This document shows, in pieces, positions 24,806-35,055 of a DNA stretch of 64,000 nt. Under the pieces are notes generated by a model. It was not told where the DNA came from, ran no database searches, and was given only the letters and a program-made list of their open reading frames with translations. The translations under genes and the position numbers were made by a program. The stretch spans positions 1,143,001-1,207,000 of the forward strand of contig NZ_CP069396.1 in assembly GCF_016887565.1 (NCBI RefSeq). The letters are read 5' to 3'. The DNA is from Archangium violaceum. GTDB taxonomy: Bacteria > Myxococcota > Myxococcia > Myxococcales > Myxococcaceae. How positions within the stretch are numbered: the stretch's first letter is position 1; each line of letters begins with the position of its first letter.

Positions 24806-26907
24806 GCGGCGCCTCGGTGACGGAGGGCGAGGAAGGCGGCCACGAGGAGCAGCAGGCCGAGGCCGCCGGGCGTGCTGTCGGCGGTGGTGCCGCAGCAGAA
24901 GGCGCCACCTTGAGGCTCGGTGCCGGGTTTGCGGCGGCCGCGCTCACACTGCTGGGTGGTGGCGGAGCAGTGCTGGACGCCAAGGCAGTCGTCGCTAGCG
25001 TCGCACGAGGTGGAGCAGGTGTTGGTGGCGGTGTCGCAGGTGCCGCCGCAGGGGCAGTGGGCATCGGCGAAGCACTGCACGCAGGAGTCGCCGTGGCACA
25101 CCTGGCCCTCGGCGCAGCTCACCGAGCAGGTGGAGGTACCGCAGGTGCGGGTGGTGGGGTCGCACGTGCCACCGGGGCCGCAGTCGGAGTCCTGGCGGCA
25201 GCCTACGCAGGAACTGCCCTGGGCGGTGCCGTCCGTGAAGCAGAAGGGGGACTCGGTGGGGCAGGCCTCGCAGCGCGAGCCGCAGCGCTTGTCGGTGGTG
25301 CACGAGGCGCACTCGCCACTGAGGCAGAACTTGCCGTCACCGCACTCGAGGTCGGAGCGGCACTCGACGCACACCTGGCCGTCGAGGCAGAAGGGCCGGT
25401 CGGAGGGGCACTTCACGCACTGCTCGCCGCAGCGCTCGGAGGTGTTGCACTCGGCGACCTTCTCCACGCAGCGGCCGTTGGCGATGTCGCACGTCTTGCC
25501 CTCGCCACAGTCGGCATCGGCGGTGCACTCCACGCAGGTGGGGGAGGCGCCGGGGGCGGTCGAGGCGCACTTGAGGGCGCCGGGGCAGCAGTTGCACGAG
25601 GTACCCGCGCAGCTGTCCTTGGTGCCGCAGGTCTGGCACGTGTTGTCGGAGCAGACCTGACCGCGAGGACAGTGCTCGTCCGTGACGCACTCCGTGCACG
25701 TGTGGTCGGCGGCGCAGTGCTGACCCTTGGGGCAGTTCGCGTCGGTGTTGCACACGACGCACTCGTTCTGGGAGAGGTCGCAGACCTTGCCCTCGGCGCG
25801 GCAGTCGCCGTCGTCGTTGCAGCCCTTGCACTGGTTGGTGGCCAGGTCGCAGCGGCCATTGGGGCACTGCGAGTCCTCGGAGCACTGGACGCAGGTGAAC
25901 TTGCCGTTACGGTTAAGGCACAGCGGCGTGGATGCGCCGCAGGGCGAGCAGGTGTCACCGCAGAAGAGGGACGAATCACAGGGGGCGCACAGCGCCGCCC
26001 CGTTGCAGTAATAGGCCGGGCCGCAGCCGTTGTTGCCAGCCCTGTTCGCGTACTCGCGGTTGCACTGCTGGCAGTAGGTCAGGTCTGGGTAGGAGGGGCG
26101 TCCACTCTCGGTCTGATAGAAAGATGCGGGCTGCATGAGGGCGAAGCCCGCGCCCCGCAGCTTGACCACCGGAGACTGGTTCGCCGGCCGCTCGAAGTCG
26201 CTGAAGGTCCCGACCAGGACCGACATCTCCAGTGCGGCATGCTCGCCGACCTCGGCATAGAGCACTTCGATGGGGTAGAGGCCCGGCTTCGTGAAGGTGA
26301 CGCTATTGGTCGTGCGCCAGGTCGGGTATCCGAGCTGCGGCGGACGGTTGATGACCCGGTATGCGCGGGAACTGCCGTCGTAGAGGGTGAACGCGACGGC
26401 GTCGTCCGAGTAGAGCCCGAAGTGGACGGGCAGGCCCACCATGTCCGAGGTGATGTTCAGGTAGCCGCGCAGGCGCGTGGCGAAGGCGGCGGCGCGGTCC
26501 ACGCCGAAGAAGTCGCAGCCACCGTCCGGGCATCCCGGGACCACCTTCTCGTAGTCGCCGTAGCTCAGGTAGGTGCCGTTCACCTGGCCCGAGGTGTTGT
26601 TGTTCGACAGGTCCAACGCCGTCCGGAGTACTGAGGTGACCCGGACGTTGGCATTGGCAGCGTCGGGAGGGCTCTCCAGGAAGGAATTCACTCCGCCGCT
26701 GAATTCGGAGTTCTGCTGCGGGAAGTCCTTCGAGGGGTCCGTCGACGTTCGCGAGGCCGCGCACAGACCCGTTCCCTCCTGGGTCGGCGACTGGGCCACC
26801 GGATCCCCGGTGACGACCACGGTGGGCAGCACCTCGGCGTGGACCGCCGGGGCCAGGACCACCATCAACATCGCCGCGAGGGCGGCCATTCTTCGGGAAG
26901 GGTGCAC
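24802..26907 (-). CDS. traA: TraA, cell-surface receptor for outer-membrane exchange
   Basis: About 700 residues. From a GTG at 26907 the signal peptide is MAALAAMLMVVLAPAVHA after a basic n-region; ATG 26889 and TTG 26937 are alternatives. A PA14-like lectin fold covers roughly residues 60-250 (HFGLYSDDAVAFTLYDGSS, GLYPIEVLYAEVGEHAALE). About 380 residues of Cys-rich repeats follow (patterns such as CNDDGDCRAEGKVC and CVTDEHCPRGQVC), and the end is a MYXO-CTERM-like tail: Cys pair, hydrophobic LGLLLLVAAFLAL, then RHRG. In M. xanthus TraA recognises kin by matching its variable PA14-region and, with TraB, drives exchange of outer-membrane proteins and lipids. It is followed by traB in one operon and preceded by an XRE-type regulator gene. 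Confidence 0.88.
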   Translation of the reverse strand: MHPSRRMAALAAMLMVVLAPAVHAEVLPTVVVTGDPVAQSPTQEGTGLCAASRTSTDPSKDFPQQNSEFSGGVNSFLESPPDAANANVRVTSVLRTALDLSNNNTSGQVNGTYLSYGDYEKVVPGCPDGGCDFFGVDRAAAFATRLRGYLNITSDMVGLPVHFGLYSDDAVAFTLYDGSSRAYRVINRPPQLGYPTWRTTNSVTFTKPGLYPIEVLYAEVGEHAALEMSVLVGTFSDFERPANQSPVVKLRGAGFALMQPASFYQTESGRPSYPDLTYCQQCNREYANRAGNNGCGPAYYCNGAALCAPCDSSLFCGDTCSPCGASTPLCLNRNGKFTCVQCSEDSQCPNGRCDLATNQCKGCNDDGDCRAEGKVCDLSQNECVVCNTDANCPKGQHCAADHTCTECVTDEHCPRGQVCSDNTCQTCGTKDSCAGTSCNCCPGALKCASTAPGASPTCVECTADADCGEGKTCDIANGRCVEKVAECNTSERCGEQCVKCPSDRPFCLDGQVCVECRSDLECGDGKFCLSGECASCTTDKRCGSRCEACPTESPFCFTDGTAQGSSCVGCRQDSDCGPGGTCDPTTRTCGTSTCSVSCAEGQVCHGDSCVQCFADAHCPCGGTCDTATNTCSTSCDASDDCLGVQHCSATTQQCERGRRKPGTEPQGGAFCCGTTADSTPGGLGLLLLVAAFLALRHRGAA

Positions 26908-26963
26908 GGACAAGGGCCTGCAGAATTCCCCGGCCAACCTCTCTGGTCAAGTTGAAGCCGGGG

Positions 26964-26991
26964 ACACTGTATGGGGTGGGACGAAAGTGTA
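26964..26991. promoter_or_regulatory. Candidate regulator half-sites / -10 region upstream of traA
   Basis: ACACTGTA (26964-26971) and AGTGTA (26986-26991) sit about 20 bp apart centre to centre, 55-85 bp before the traA start. Both match the arms of the palindrome CCTACAGTGTAGG found before the XRE gene (27402-27414). On the minus strand the second site also reads TACACT, a possible -10 hexamer. Either a shared operator or a shared promoter hexamer explains the similarity. Confidence 0.4.
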
Positions 26992-27026
26992 CCCGGCTCC
27001 CGGCTCGGCCTCTAGTCTTCGTGCGG

Positions 27027-27389
27027 TCACTCCTTCTTCAGGGCGACCGCCAGGCGGCCCAGCAGCTTGATCTGCCCGGAGTCCAGCTGCCGCAGCACGC
27101 GCAACACCGCGCGGACCTCGGGCTTCTCGCCCTGCTCGTTCGGTGGCTCGGCCAGCTTGAGCGAGCCATCCGGCCCCGCGAGCCCCAGCAACTCGTCCGC
27201 GGATATCCTGAGCGCGCGGCACAGCCGCAGCAGCGTCGGAACGCTCGGCACCATGCCGCCGCGCTCGATGCGCCCGTACACCTCGGTCACCAGGTCGACC
27301 ATCTCGGCCACATCCGCCTGGGTGAGCTGCGCACGCAGACGGGCCGAACGGGCGGCCTCCCCAATCGTCTTCGCCAGTTTCTTGTCCAT
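27027..27389 (-). CDS. XRE-family helix-turn-helix regulator upstream of traAB
   Basis: 120 residues from the ATG at 27389 (MDKKLAKTIGEAARSARLRA); an ATG 45 bp upstream lies inside the operator region and is less likely. Residues about 8-70 form a HTH_3/XRE domain (LTQADVAEMVDLVTEVYGRIERGG, here split as LTQADVAEMVDL and TEVYGRIERGG, and VPTLLRLCRALRISADELL). The rest is a short charged tail. Its 3' end is 119 bp before the traA start on the same strand. A perfect inverted repeat overlaps its own promoter region and the core recurs before traA, so it may regulate itself and traAB; this is inference from motif sharing. Confidence 0.9.
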   Translation of the reverse strand: MDKKLAKTIGEAARSARLRAQLTQADVAEMVDLVTEVYGRIERGGMVPSVPTLLRLCRALRISADELLGLAGPDGSLKLAEPPNEQGEKPEVRAVLRVLRQLDSGQIKLLGRLAVALKKE

Positions 27390-27401
27390 ACCTGAACCCA
27401 C

Positions 27402-27414
27402 CCTACAGTGTAGG
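27402..27414. promoter_or_regulatory. Perfect inverted repeat before the XRE gene, likely operator
   Basis: CCTACA-G-TGTAGG has perfect 6-bp arms around one central base and lies 13 bp upstream of the XRE start codon, where a dimeric HTH repressor would block transcription. The minus strand reads TACACT within it, a possible -10 hexamer. Confidence 0.55.
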
Positions 27415-27459
27415 CAGGGCGGAATACGACGCATCAGGTTGTCGGAACAGGACCGTAAA

Positions 27460-27475
27460 GGTCATTTCTTTGACC
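27460..27475. promoter_or_regulatory. Inverted repeat in the region upstream of the XRE gene
   Basis: GGTCA-N6-TGACC (ggtcatttctttgacc) lies 71 bp upstream of the XRE start in an unusually AT-rich patch for this window. It could be a second regulator site or part of the promoter. The rest of the 27390-27660 gap holds nothing else I can name. Confidence 0.35.
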
Positions 27476-27660
27476 CTATGTTTGAAGTCAACCCGGTCCC
27501 TCGGGCCTCCGCGCGCACCGCACCGCACGGCGCGCGCTCCCCTCGACCATCCCCGTCCTTCCCTCTGACAACCCGTGTACGAAGCACTCCCACCCGCCTC
27601 TTGTGGTCCTCGAGTCGCGGTTGGACACAGAATGCCTGGGGGGTCTGACACGGTGGGCGC

Positions 27661-29403
27661 TCAGCAGGAGATCCGCCGGGTCGTGTCGGACAGGGCGGAA
27701 GCGGTGCGCGCCCAGGCCGAAACCCGCGTGTCCAACTGGCCCAGGAGGTCCGCGAAGAAGCGCGCTTCCAGGGCGCGGGCGAGGGTGGCGCCATGGGCGT
27801 CGGCCCACTTGGAGGTGACGCGCTCGCGGATGTCCGCGCCCAGCAGGTCCACGAAGCGCTCCAACAGGGGCGTGGACAGGAGCGTGCCGGCCCAGATGAC
27901 GGCGTCATGGCCGAAGCCGCCGGTGGCCACCGTCACCACCGCGGCGGCCCCCGAGGGCACCGAGTAGACGAGCGTGGTGAGGGTCTGCAGCAGCTCCTCG
28001 CGCATGCCGCCCTGGAGCTCGGTGGCCACCAGCCCCCGGCAGAAGGCGTAGAGGCTGTCGCGGTCCGCCGCCTGGGCATGGAGCGCCTCGAAGCCCAGGG
28101 GCTCGTCCAGGCGCGCCAGGGTGGTGGGCCCGAAGGACTCGGCGAGGAGCGCGTGCGTCCGGGAGTCGCCATGCCACGCAGCCACCTCCGGGGCGAACAG
28201 CTCCACCATGCGCCGCACCCCATCGCGCAGGGTGTCCTCGGTGAGCTGCGTCACGGGGGCGGCGATGGGCTCGGGGCCGGTGAAGGAGCGGCGCACCTGG
28301 CGCGAGAGGAAGGTGAGGGCGGTGGCCAGTCCCCGGAAGGGCAGGCGCACGTAGCGGTGGAAGGCGCTGCGCGCGTCCAGCTCGTCGCGGAAGGCCTCCA
28401 CCAGCACGTCCGCGGGGACCGCCTTGAGGGCCGCGTGCCGTCCCACCGTGAGCAGCTCGTGACGCACCCTCTGGCGCAGGCGCTCCGGCTCGTGGGTGGC
28501 GGTGGTGGCGGCGCGGGCCAGCTGCTCCATCTCCGCGCGCGCGTCCCGGAGCGAGGCGGCCAGGGCCTGGGCCTTGAGGGCGCGGGCGTGCTCGGCCTCG
28601 CCCAGCAGGGCGGCGAGCGGAGGCGAGGCATCCAACGGATTGGTGGCGAGCGGCTTCTCCCCGGCCTCCACCTCCGGCTGGTGCGGGGCGAGGTAGCGCG
28701 CCAGGGGCGGGTGGCCCACGTCCGAGGCCAGCTTCTCCAGGTGTCCGCGCGCCACCTCCTCGCGCGTGGCCTCGTTGTAGACGAGGAGGTAGGGGCGTCC
28801 GTGGCCCACCGCGGCGCGCAGGAAGTCCACCAGGGCGGCGTTCTGGTACGTCTGCCGGCTGACGACGAAGGCGAGCACGTCCACGGTGACGAGCAGGGCC
28901 TCGGCGCGCTCGCGATTGTCGCGGTAGACGCTGTCGAAGTCCGGCGTGTCCATCACCACCAGGCCCCGGGGCACGGCCTCGGCGAGCACGAGGTAGAGGC
29001 GCCCGGAGGGCCCGGGCTGGTCCACCGGCGCGGCCTCGCCCGAGGAGACGGGGACGATGTCGTAGCGGCGGGTGAGGAAGTCCTTGAGCGAGCCCGTCCA
29101 GGTGTCCGGGTGCGCGGCGGCGAGGCACTGCTTGGTGAGGCCTCCCTCGGGGCGTGCGGGGGACAGGGGCGTGCCCACCAGGGCGTTGAAGAGGGTGGAC
29201 TTGCCTACGTTGTTGGGCCCGGCGATGGCCACGAGCAGCAGCGGGGCGTCCGCGCCACCGAGGCGGGGCAGCAGGTCCCTGCGGAGCCTCTCCAGCAGGC
29301 GGCGGGCGGTGTCCGCGTCGGTGGCCTCCGGGAAGTGCTCGGGGGGAGGGAGGGCGTCGCGGGCGGACTCGAGGGCGGTGCGCAGGTGGGCGAGGTCGTT
29401 CAT
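27661..29403 (-). CDS. Dynamin-like / ribosome-type GTPase of unknown role
   Basis: About 580 residues from MNDLAHLRTALESA (the ATG 21 bp upstream adds a poor leader). The G1 P-loop is GPNNVGKST at about 62-70, followed by a switch-I-like LTKQCLAA, G3 as VVMDTPDFDS, and a weak G4 around LLVYNEATREE, where NKxD is not conserved. The long C-terminal half is helical and holds two hydrophobic patches (PSGAAAVVTVATGGFGHDAVIWAG), as in bacterial dynamin-like proteins that work on membranes. Nucleotide binding is well supported; membrane remodelling is a possibility. It follows the Ser/Thr kinase gene by 100 bp on the same strand. Confidence 0.86.
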   Translation of the reverse strand: MNDLAHLRTALESARDALPPPEHFPEATDADTARRLLERLRRDLLPRLGGADAPLLLVAIAGPNNVGKSTLFNALVGTPLSPARPEGGLTKQCLAAAHPDTWTGSLKDFLTRRYDIVPVSSGEAAPVDQPGPSGRLYLVLAEAVPRGLVVMDTPDFDSVYRDNRERAEALLVTVDVLAFVVSRQTYQNAALVDFLRAAVGHGRPYLLVYNEATREEVARGHLEKLASDVGHPPLARYLAPHQPEVEAGEKPLATNPLDASPPLAALLGEAEHARALKAQALAASLRDARAEMEQLARAATTATHEPERLRQRVRHELLTVGRHAALKAVPADVLVEAFRDELDARSAFHRYVRLPFRGLATALTFLSRQVRRSFTGPEPIAAPVTQLTEDTLRDGVRRMVELFAPEVAAWHGDSRTHALLAESFGPTTLARLDEPLGFEALHAQAADRDSLYAFCRGLVATELQGGMREELLQTLTTLVYSVPSGAAAVVTVATGGFGHDAVIWAGTLLSTPLLERFVDLLGADIRERVTSKWADAHGATLARALEARFFADLLGQLDTRVSAWARTASALSDTTRRISC

Positions 29404-29503
29404 CCGGTCGCCCGAGGACAGCATGGGTGGGGCCGGAAGCCCACGACAGACGTAACAGGTGTGTCGGCCCTGGACGGATGCGCCAGGTCCCGAGGCCCGG
29501 GGC

Positions 29504-30808
29504 TCAGCGGCGCGAGCGCAGCGCGCGGCCCACCTTGCGCGCCAGGTCCGTGGGGTCCACGGGCAGGGGCACGTAGTCGTACACCCCGCTCGCGACGGCG
29601 CGCGACATCAGTGAGAAGTCCTCGCCGCTCCCGCACAGCAGCACGGGCGGGGCATGGGGCCGGGCGGCCAGGGTGCTCGCCAGGGTGAGCGCCTCCTCCT
29701 GGGCCTGGGCGCTCCGGGGGACGACCACCAGGGCGTGCATGCCCTCCAGGGAGCTGTCCGCGCTGGCGGAGACCACTCGATACCCGGCCACCGCGAGGGC
29801 GGTGCCGATGCCGTGGGGATTGTCGGGGCCTCCCGGCTCGATGACGGCCACGGGCCGCGCGAGGACCTCGGGCGAGGGCGCGGCGGGCGTGGTTGTCACA
29901 GCCCGGGAGCGCTCCTGCTTCTTGCCCTCCCCGCGCGCGGGAGCCGGGGGTGCCAGTGTCTCCCGGAGCCGGGCGGCCAGCTCGCGGGCGCTCGCGGGGC
30001 GCTGGGCCTTCTCCTTGGCGAGGCACGCGAGCACCAGTGTCTCCAGCGCCTCGGGAATCCCGCGCTCCGGCCGCAGTTGGCGCACGGGCGGAGGCGGCCG
30101 GTACAGGTGGCCGCTCATCACCTCCACGGCGGGCGAGTCCCCGAAGGGCGCGCGGCCCACGAGCAGCTCGTGCAGCAGGCACCCCACGGAGTACAGGTCG
30201 GCGCGAGCGTCGAGCGGCTCGCCCCGACACTGCTCGGGAGACATGTACGCGGGGGTGCCGAGCACCTGGCCGCTCCCGGTCAGCCGGGAGTGCTGCTCCT
30301 CGTGCATGAGCGCGGCCAGCCCGAAGTCGAGCACCTTCACGGAGGAGGCGGAGAGCTCGCCCACCCGCATGACGTTGGAGGGCTTGAGGTCGCGGTGCAC
30401 GATGCCCAGGCCGTGCGCGGCGTCGAGCACCTCCAGCACCTGTGCCACCACCTCCACTGCCGTCTTCACTTCCAGTGGCCCGTGGGACTCCAGCACCTCG
30501 TGCAAGGGAGTGCCGAAGACGCGCTCCATGGCGAGGTAGAGGTCCTCCCCGTCGGCGCCGTGGTCGAACACGTGCACCGCGCCGGGGTGCTTGAGCCGGG
30601 CCAGGAGTTGGGCCTCGCGCTGGAAGCGGGCAGCGGCGCCGGGCGTCCGCGCGACATGCGGGTGCAGCACCTTGAGGGCCACGTAGCGCTCGAGGCCGAG
30701 TTGCTCGGCCTCGTATACCGTCCCCATGCCGCCCTGTCCGAGCGTCCCCGTCACCTGGTAGCGCCCGGCCACCACGCGCCCCAGCCAGGAGTCCGCCGTG
30801 CCCGCCAT
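29504..30808 (-). CDS. Hanks-type serine/threonine protein kinase with C-terminal degenerate receiver
   Basis: 434 residues. The kinase domain has a glycine loop (LGQGGMGTVYEA), ATP lysine K46 (VALKVL), catalytic HRDLKPSN with D140, and DFGLA with D161, plus the APE-region equivalent GTPAYMSPEQ. A Pro/Arg-rich linker follows. The last 115 residues (RPVAVIEPGGPDNPHGIG to the end) have the length and strand pattern of a response-regulator receiver but lack the acidic pair, the phospho-acceptor Asp (HALVVVPRS) and the switch Lys (PLPVDPTDL). No transmembrane segment is seen. Its start lies 3 bp after the stop of the NtrC-type gene, so the two are one operon. Confidence 0.92.
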   Translation of the reverse strand: MAGTADSWLGRVVAGRYQVTGTLGQGGMGTVYEAEQLGLERYVALKVLHPHVARTPGAAARFQREAQLLARLKHPGAVHVFDHGADGEDLYLAMERVFGTPLHEVLESHGPLEVKTAVEVVAQVLEVLDAAHGLGIVHRDLKPSNVMRVGELSASSVKVLDFGLAALMHEEQHSRLTGSGQVLGTPAYMSPEQCRGEPLDARADLYSVGCLLHELLVGRAPFGDSPAVEVMSGHLYRPPPPVRQLRPERGIPEALETLVLACLAKEKAQRPASARELAARLRETLAPPAPARGEGKKQERSRAVTTTPAAPSPEVLARPVAVIEPGGPDNPHGIGTALAVAGYRVVSASADSSLEGMHALVVVPRSAQAQEEALTLASTLAARPHAPPVLLCGSGEDFSLMSRAVASGVYDYVPLPVDPTDLARKVGRALRSRR

Positions 30809-30811
30809 GGA

Positions 30812-32176
<1,365 letters not shown>

Positions 32177-32300
32177 GGGCTCTCGGGAGGAGGAAGGGGC
32201 GGGCGAAGGGAAACCGGTACCATATAGAACCTTGGCATCCCCTGGGGAGCGGATGTCGTACCTTCTCCGCCGCCTGCCTGCGGGGTAGGTTGCCGGGCTG

Positions 32301-33653
32301 ATGAAATCGCACCTCTCCAGCCTGCTCGTCGTGGGCCTGCTGGCCTGCACCACCGCGCGCACCTCGGCCGTCTCCGAGACGCCGGCCGCGCACGCCAAGG
32401 CCCCCCTGCCGTTCATCGAGGATGACTACTCGCGCGCCCTGTCGGAGGCGAAGTCGAGGGGGTTGCCTCTGTTCGTCGATACCTGGGCCCCGTGGTGTCA
32501 CACCTGCCGCTCGATGCGAGCCTATGTCTTCACGGACGAGGCGCTCGCGCGGCACGCGGGACGGTTCGTCTGGCTCGAGCTCAACACGGACCTTCCAGGT
32601 AACGCGGGCTTCCTGGAGAAGTACCCGATGGAGAACTGGCCCACCTTCTTCATCATCGATCCGAGGGAGGAGAAGGCGCTCGTGCGCTTCGCGGGCAGCG
32701 CCACCGTTGCCCAGCTCGAGAGGCTTTTCGAGGACGGGGAGCGCGCGTACCGCGGGGTGGCGCAGGGGCCGGAGGCGCTGCTGGCCCGGGGCGATGCCCT
32801 GTATGGCGAGGGCAAGGCGGCCGAGGCGGCGGACGTGCTCGCCCAGGCGCTGGCCGAGGCTCCGGCGGACTGGTCCCGCCGTGGCCGCGCGCTGGAGTCG
32901 CTCCTGATGGCGCAGTACGGGGCGAAGCGCCACGAGGCGTGTGCCCGGACGGCGCTGGCGGAGCTGCCCCGGGTGCCCCCCTCGCCGTCGCGGGCGAACG
33001 CGGCGGGGCTCGGGCTCTCCTGCTCGCTGTCGGTGGCGGGCGATGTGCGGGACGTGAAGGAGCTGCGGGCCTCATTGGAGGAGAAGGCGCGCGAGGCCAT
33101 CGCTCCGGGCATCGCCATGCCGGCGGATGACCGCTCGGGCGTGTTCGAGGTGCTGGTGGGGGCCCGCGAGTCCGCGGGCGACGAGGCCGGTGCGAAGACG
33201 GTGGCCGGGCAGTGGCTCACCTTCCTCGAGGGCGAGGCCGCGAAGGCGCCGAACCCGGAGGCGCGCACCGTGTTCGATTCGCATCGCATGTCCGCGGCGC
33301 TGGTGCTGGGCGACCTGATGAGGGTGGTGCCGGCCATCGAGCAGAGCGAGAAGGAGCTCCCGAACGACTACAACCCGCCCGCGCGTCTGGCCAACCTCTA
33401 CCGGAGGCTGGGACGGTTGGACGATGCGCTGGCGGCGAGTGACCGGGCGCTGACGAAGGTGCAGGGAGGCCGGCGGCTGCGCGTCCTCTCGGAGCGGACG
33501 GACATCCACGTCGCACGGGGCGAGAAGGACGCGGCGGTGCGCACGCTGGAGGACGCGCTCGCCTACGCGAAGACGCTCTCCGGGGCGCAGGCCTCTCCGC
33601 GCCAGGTGGCGGCGCTGGAGAAGAAGCTGGCGGACGTGAAGGCGAAGCCGTGA
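32301..33653 (+). CDS. Thioredoxin-fold lipoprotein with TPR-like C-terminal half
   Basis: 450 residues. A signal peptide with a likely lipobox (VGLLAC) leads into a thioredoxin-like domain at about 35-145 with the redox motif WCHTC (WAPWCHTCRSMRAYVFTD, then ENWPTFFIIDPREE). The rest is helical with alanine-rich TPR-like hairpins (ALLARGDALYGEGKAAEAADVL, here split at GEGKAAEAADVL, and LANLYRRLGRLDDALAASDRAL). This resembles periplasmic thioredoxin-TPR proteins that reduce or isomerise disulfides on exported substrates. It is convergent with the next gene, separated by a perfect terminator hairpin. Confidence 0.9.
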   Translation: MKSHLSSLLVVGLLACTTARTSAVSETPAAHAKAPLPFIEDDYSRALSEAKSRGLPLFVDTWAPWCHTCRSMRAYVFTDEALARHAGRFVWLELNTDLPGNAGFLEKYPMENWPTFFIIDPREEKALVRFAGSATVAQLERLFEDGERAYRGVAQGPEALLARGDALYGEGKAAEAADVLAQALAEAPADWSRRGRALESLLMAQYGAKRHEACARTALAELPRVPPSPSRANAAGLGLSCSLSVAGDVRDVKELRASLEEKAREAIAPGIAMPADDRSGVFEVLVGARESAGDEAGAKTVAGQWLTFLEGEAAKAPNPEARTVFDSHRMSAALVLGDLMRVVPAIEQSEKELPNDYNPPARLANLYRRLGRLDDALAASDRALTKVQGGRRLRVLSERTDIHVARGEKDAAVRTLEDALAYAKTLSGAQASPRQVAALEKKLADVKAKP

Positions 33654-33655
33654 GG

Positions 33656-33682
33656 GGACGGGCCCGTGCTCAGGGCCCGTCC
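33656..33682. terminator. Bidirectional terminator between convergent genes
   Basis: GGACGGGCCC and GGGCCCGTCC form a perfect 10-bp stem with a 7-nt loop starting 3 bp after the plus-strand stop. The loop contains the stop codon of the minus-strand gene, so the hairpin ends both transcripts. Confidence 0.75.
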
Positions 33683-35055
33683 TCGTCGAACAGGTCGCCC
33701 GGGTCGTTCTGCCACCGGGCGAGCTGCTCCTCGGTGGGGAAGCCCTGGACGCGGTAGCGCTCCGGGTAGAGCCCGTTCACCGGAGCGAGCAGCTTGCCGG
33801 CCACCTTCGCCACCTCGTCCCACCGCGCGATGCCCACGGGCGGGGCCTCGTCGCCGAGCGCCGGGTCCATGAAGAAGATGACCTCGGCCTTGGGGAGGAG
33901 GGCGTCCACGCCCTTGAGCCAGACGGCGTAGCTGATGCTGCGTCCGCGCTCGTCCTGGTAGGGGGTGAAGGAGGCCACGAAGACGTCCTCGCCCCGCTCC
34001 TCGAAGTGCTTCTCCAGTTGCTGCGTCTGCTCGGAGTAGTCGCGCGCCCGGGTGAAGAGCTCCAGCTTGCGGAAGTCGGCCCAGGCGTTGCTGAGCCGCT
34101 CGGGCATGAAGGTCACCCAGCCCTCGGGCGACAGGCGCATGGCGCGGCCGTCCAGGGCTCGCGGGGCCATCACGGCCTGGAGGGCGCGGCTGGCCACGCG
34201 GCGCAGCCCATCCTCGTCCTCGGAGCCGGTGATGAGGAGCAGGTCGCGATGGGGCGCGAGCACCACGGGGGCGCCTTGCACCTTGCACCCGCGCACCACC
34301 TCCTCGAGCAGCAGGCGGGAGGAGGCGTAGTTGTCCTCCCAGGGGGACTCACAGGTGCCCGGGGCCAGTTGCACGAGCTTCTCGGTGCTGCGCTGGCGCA
34401 GGTTGCCGAGGGCGGCGTCGAGCGCCTGGTCGAAGGAGACGCCCCAGCGCGCGAGCTCGTCGGGCCCGAGGTACTGCAGGGTGTCCGGCCCGTCGAAGGC
34501 CAGGCCCACGCCGAGGAACCCGCTCAGGGGCTTCCAGGGGATGGGGACCGGCGTGCCGGGGCCGCTCTTCACCACCAGCCGGAGCTGCTCGAAGAAGGTG
34601 CGCCCGCGCACCACGGGCATCAACTTCGACCGGGCCTCGGCGAACGTCTTCGGCAAGGCCGGCATGGTGCGCACGCGGGTGAGCCGGGCGAAGACCTCGT
34701 CGCGCTGCTCCGGCGGGGAGGCGAGGTACTCGTCGAAGAAGTTGGACAGGAACACCGTGTCGCCGGAGTTGCCGTCCTTGGGCCCCAGGCGCAGCAGGAA
34801 GCCCGTGGCGTCGTACTGGATGTCCCGTGTCTCGCCGGAGGCGCGCAGGCGTTCGATGGCTCGCCGGGCGAAGGCATCCCGCTCCGACTGCTCGTCTCCA
34901 GAGGTGGGTTGTCCGCTTGCGTCCGAGTGCTCCGACAGGCGCTCCTCGGTCTCGTGCGCTTCCCGGAGGGCGGGCGTCGAGTGTCCGGCACACCCGGCCA
35001 GGCCCAGGGCCCCCACGACCGTCAGGCCCACGAGTCTCCGCGTCGTCCTCATCAT
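33670..35055 (-). CDS. Lipoprotein with DUF1444 (YtpQ)-like domain
   Basis: 461 residues. The signal peptide ends in lipobox LAGC. The body contains the features I associate with DUF1444: an early YDATGFLLRLGPKDG segment, NFFDEYLASPPEQRDEVFARL and later WVTFMPERLSNAW. It has no recognisable catalytic residues and the family has no known function. Its 5' end is 4 bp inside the phosphoesterase gene end (ATGA), so both belong to one operon, phosphoesterase first. The lipid anchor places it in the envelope. Confidence 0.84.
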   Translation of the reverse strand: MMRTTRRLVGLTVVGALGLAGCAGHSTPALREAHETEERLSEHSDASGQPTSGDEQSERDAFARRAIERLRASGETRDIQYDATGFLLRLGPKDGNSGDTVFLSNFFDEYLASPPEQRDEVFARLTRVRTMPALPKTFAEARSKLMPVVRGRTFFEQLRLVVKSGPGTPVPIPWKPLSGFLGVGLAFDGPDTLQYLGPDELARWGVSFDQALDAALGNLRQRSTEKLVQLAPGTCESPWEDNYASSRLLLEEVVRGCKVQGAPVVLAPHRDLLLITGSEDEDGLRRVASRALQAVMAPRALDGRAMRLSPEGWVTFMPERLSNAWADFRKLELFTRARDYSEQTQQLEKHFEERGEDVFVASFTPYQDERGRSISYAVWLKGVDALLPKAEVIFFMDPALGDEAPPVGIARWDEVAKVAGKLLAPVNGLYPERYRVQGFPTEEQLARWQNDPGDLFDEDGP

